Shown: positions 7,879-9,598 of the stretch, in pieces
How positions within the stretch are numbered: the first letter of the stretch is position 1
How the letters are laid out: each line of letters begins with the position of its first letter
Assembly: GCA_003511885.1 (NCBI GenBank)
Contig: DOIX01000386.1
Coordinates: 1-9,598, forward strand
Direction of reading: 5' to 3'
Length of the DNA stretch: 9,598 bases
From: Cyanobacteria bacterium UBA11153
GTDB lineage: Bacteria; Cyanobacteriota; Cyanobacteriia; Cyanobacteriales; Coleofasciculaceae
Notes under the pieces: generated by a model
Database searches by the model: none
What the model was told of the DNA's origin: nothing
What the model saw: the letters and a program-made list of their open reading frames with translations, nothing else
Position numbers and translations under genes: made by a program

Positions 7879-8309
7879 TGATATCCTGTCATCAACGATA
7901 AATGTGTACGTTCTTTTTTATATACATATTCTTGAATATTTACAGAAAATCAGGATGATTATTCTGGGGTTTTGTAAAGATCTAATATCTTTATTTTTCT
8001 TGACAGAAAAGCCACTTCATTTGTTCCCATCAGAGATAAATGACTCCACCTCTAGGTATGCGGGCAACAGATGAGTTTTATGAAGAATTATTGCAATTTA
8101 CTGAGACAATTTTTGGTCAAATGCCTAATCTGGATTAGTCAATCTGCTACAAACAGGTTTGTAGTAAGCACTTTAGTGCCTGACAATATCCGCTTTTGAG
8201 GCACTAAAGTGCCTACTACAAACAAGAACTATGTAACCGGACTTGATCTGATTACCGAAAATTCTTGTTACACTGAGTTTAAATTATCAAAATAACCAAA
8301 TTACTTGTC
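7879..8309. other. Intergenic region with hairpin and an uncertain 32-codon frame
   Basis: This 431-bp stretch is AT-rich. A + strand frame at 8040-8138 (ATG to TAG) encodes 32 residues, MTPPLGMRATDEFYEELLQF then TETIFGQMPNLD. Its composition is protein-like, but it has no clear ribosome site (only CAGAGA upstream) and I cannot assign a family; it might be a tiny gene or a leftover fragment. The long hairpin at 8147-8223 follows. The 86 bp before the VOC gene show no convincing promoter; TTGTTA at 8265-8270 is a possible -35 without a good -10 at 17 bp. Confidence 0.35.
8147..8223. repeat. Long-stem palindromic repeat with alternative arm
   Basis: Positions 8157-8181 and 8199-8223 are complementary at 24 of 25 bases around a 17-nt loop. 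Each arm contains the smaller palindrome GCACT-N2-AGTGC. A third copy of the outer arm, CTACAAAC at 8147-8154, can pair with 8157-8164 instead, so two mutually exclusive hairpins are possible. It lies about 87 bp before the VOC gene. Similar GTTTGTAGTA-type palindromes are dispersed in cyanobacterial genomes, so an inactive repeat element is the likeliest reading. Confidence 0.8.
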
Positions 8310-8771
8310 ATGCTATCAAATCAAGATACCCATAAACCCACCCTAACACCAGGACAACTACGTCGAGTCCACCACATCGCCTTAAATGTCCGTGATATGG
8401 AAACATCGCGCCACTTTTACGGAGATATCCTCGGACTCTATCAACTTAAAGGAAAAGAAGTTCCCAGTACATTAAAAGAATTAGTAGTCGCCGGAAAAGT
8501 AACAAACTTTATCATGCCAGACGGCACTATTTTAGATTTATTTTGGGAACCTGAACTTTCACCTCCTCATCCCAATCCCCGTCACCAATTTACCCGCGCC
8601 AATCACTTAGCTTTTGATATAGCGCCAGAGTTATTTGACGCAGCAGTTGAAGTTTTAAAACACCATCAAGTTACTATCGATCATGGCCCAGTAACTCGCC
8701 CTACAGGCAGGGGTATTTATTTCTACGATCCAGATGGTTTTACGATCGAAATTCGCTGCGATCCCTCTTGA
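8310..8771 (+). CDS. VOC family protein (glyoxalase/dioxygenase fold)
   Basis: A 153-residue single-module pair of beta-alpha-beta-beta-beta repeats of the vicinal oxygen chelate superfamily. The first repeat starts RRVHHIALNVRDMETSRHFY and continues GDILGLY. The second starts RANHLAFDI and ends YFYDPDGFTIEI. Expected metal ligands are H22, H99 and E147; the fourth position, normally Glu in an LELF-type strand, appears to be D76 (ILDLFWE), with E80 nearby. The length fits lactoylglutathione lyase-like and other VOC enzymes, but the family covers glyoxalases, dioxygenases, epimerases and resistance proteins, so no substrate can be given. The start is ATG 8310; residues 1-17 are a polar extension before the fold, and no Shine-Dalgarno is seen. 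The next gene follows after 72 bp on the same strand and may be co-transcribed. Confidence 0.93.
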   Translation: MLSNQDTHKPTLTPGQLRRVHHIALNVRDMETSRHFYGDILGLYQLKGKEVPSTLKELVVAGKVTNFIMPDGTILDLFWEPELSPPHPNPRHQFTRANHLAFDIAPELFDAAVEVLKHHQVTIDHGPVTRPTGRGIYFYDPDGFTIEIRCDPS

Positions 8772-8797
8772 GTAGGGGGAATAGAGAATGGGGAATA

Positions 8798-8843
8798 ATA
8801 AGCAACAAATAACAAATAATCAACAACTAACAATTAACAACAA
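8798..8843 (+). repeat. CAA/TAA-rich G-free leader
   Basis: The bases before the ATG at 8844 are a degenerate AACAA/ATAACA repeat with almost no G, so the leader of the next gene is unstructured and lacks a Shine-Dalgarno. Similar CAACAACAATAA sequence occurs before the gene at 1821. Such runs are common simple sequence in cyanobacterial intergenic DNA. Confidence 0.4.
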
Positions 8844-9401
8844 ATGAGTAATGATAACCAGCTATTTTTCATTGCCCTCCTGCCACCTCAAGAAGTTCAA
8901 GAGTACGCCAACAATATTAAGCAGTATTTTGCTCAAAATTATCACAGCCAAGCAGCTTTTAAAGCTCCACCCCACATTACCCTTCAGCCTCCCTTTAAAT
9001 GGCAGGTTGATGACATGCCAACTCTCGAACAATCTTTGAGTAATTTTGCTAAAAACCAGAATCCAGTCCCGATTATTTTGAAAGGATTTGGTGCATTCAA
9101 ACCAAAAGTCATTTATATTAACGTTATCAAAACACCAGAATTAATGATGGTGCAACAATATTTGATGAAGTCTCTAGAAGAATCTTTAGGAATTCTCTCT
9201 CCTGATTCTGAAGAGCGCAGTTTTTCTCCTCATATAACTGTGGCTTACCGAGACTTGACTAAGGATAACTTTCGTGCTGCTTGGCCTGAATTTAAACAAC
9301 GAGAATTGGAGTTTAGATTTACAGTATCTCAGTTAACATTACTAGTTCACGATCGCGAAAAAAGGTGGAATGTTAAAATGGAGTTTCCATTTGTCTTTTG
9401 A
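8844..9401 (+). CDS. 2H phosphoesterase / 2'-5' RNA ligase family protein
   Basis: A 185-residue soluble protein of the 2H superfamily, which includes bacterial 2'-5' RNA ligase (ThpR) with 2',3'-cyclic phosphodiesterase activity. The two defining HxT motifs are clear: H44-I-T46 in PPHITLQPPF and H130-I-T132 in FSPHITVAYRDL, spaced as in the family. The N-terminal strand QLFFIALLPP matches the usual opening of these proteins. The length is normal for the family (about 180 residues). Bacterial members have been assigned RNA ligation, RNA repair or cyclic phosphodiester hydrolysis, and the substrate here cannot be read from sequence. The ATG at 8844 lies immediately before that strand, so the start is convincing despite the lack of a Shine-Dalgarno. 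It follows the VOC gene by 72 bp. Confidence 0.93.
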   Translation: MSNDNQLFFIALLPPQEVQEYANNIKQYFAQNYHSQAAFKAPPHITLQPPFKWQVDDMPTLEQSLSNFAKNQNPVPIILKGFGAFKPKVIYINVIKTPELMMVQQYLMKSLEESLGILSPDSEERSFSPHITVAYRDLTKDNFRAAWPEFKQRELEFRFTVSQLTLLVHDREKRWNVKMEFPFVF

Positions 9402-9540
9402 TGTTTAATTTCAAGTCGATCGGTTTACTTTTAGTCTGACGGGGCGACAACTATCGTGAAAACCTTTACAGGATAAGCTTTTCAAGCCGAGCAGATCTGG
9501 AAAAATTAACCCCCCAATCTGACTAACAACAACAAACCTA
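9402..9540. other. Downstream sequence without a recognised gene
   Basis: No convincing gene is seen in the 197 bp after the 2H protein. A reverse-strand frame is open from the window edge for about 30 codons (stop near 9508), which is too short to interpret. TCTGAC occurs at 9436 and again near 9518. No tRNA or other RNA gene was recognised. Confidence 0.35.
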
Positions 9541-9578
9541 TGAGACTTTCAGCCACTTCAATTGGCTTTAGGGTCTCA
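9541..9578. repeat. Two-step hairpin
   Basis: TGAGAC at 9541-9546 pairs with 9573-9578, and AGCCA at 9551-9555 pairs with TGGCT at 9563-9567, separated by internal loops of 4 and 5 bases. No T run follows, so a classical terminator is not supported. It could be a repeat remnant or a 3' end structure for the 2H gene or for a gene beyond the window. Confidence 0.45.
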
Positions 9579-9598
9579 ATAATGCTAACAAATGGACT

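Noticed and set aside
7850..8074. 74-codon + strand frame
   Set aside because: Low-complexity, Ile/Phe/Leu-rich translation of AT-rich DNA with no ribosome site. It overlaps the better-supported minus-strand small gene.
9402..9598. Non-coding RNA gene after the 2H protein
   Set aside because: The segment has hairpins but no tRNA, tmRNA, 6S or riboswitch features that I can recognise, so a named RNA is not supported.

Overview
The window reads as the chromosome of a cyanobacterium, probably a filamentous one. This rests on four things: adjacent sulfolipid genes of the cyanobacterial type (UDP-sulfoquinovose synthase and sulfoquinovosyltransferase); a GAF-GAF-PAS-cyclase-TPR protein of the Anabaena CyaB type; four GCGATCGC (HIP1) octamers, all inside genes (1113, 2795, 3198, 6945); and long intergenic regions full of palindromes and short tandem repeats. 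Genus-level placement is not possible from the sequence alone.

Layout. 1-284: repeat-rich leader with a G-tract run between inverted repeats and a partial copy of a palindromic repeat. 285-1436 (+): sqdB. 1437-1820: a MITE-like element with 26-bp inverted ends and a six-unit 33-bp tandem array. 1821-2117 (+): small two-helix membrane protein, unknown. 2232-3365 (+): sqdX. 3366-3675: a 108-bp palindromic element and other intergenic sequence. 3676-4374 (-): remnant of an Rpn/DUF4351 family gene with premature stops and no N-terminal nuclease part. 4625-7261 (+): CyaB-type adenylate cyclase followed by a terminator-like hairpin. 7322-7416: a MITE-like palindrome. 7571-7624: a heptamer tandem repeat. 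7633-7878 (-): candidate small exported protein. 8147-8223: long hairpin. 8310-8771 (+): VOC family protein. 8844-9401 (+): 2H phosphoesterase / 2'-5' RNA ligase-like protein. 9402-9598: no gene recognised, one hairpin.

Functionally, SqdB makes UDP-sulfoquinovose and SqdX transfers sulfoquinovose to diacylglycerol, so these two are the consecutive steps of SQDG (thylakoid sulfolipid) synthesis. The small membrane protein between them is the only unexplained gene in that group. The cyclase is an independent cAMP signalling gene. The VOC and 2H proteins are generic-family enzymes of unassigned substrate.

I found no clear new multi-gene system. The most unusual content is in the repeats: four intergenic sites carry the same core, C-tract / TTA-N-TAA / G-tract, inside flanks that have different terminal inverted repeats, and at one site it is amplified into a 33-bp tandem array.
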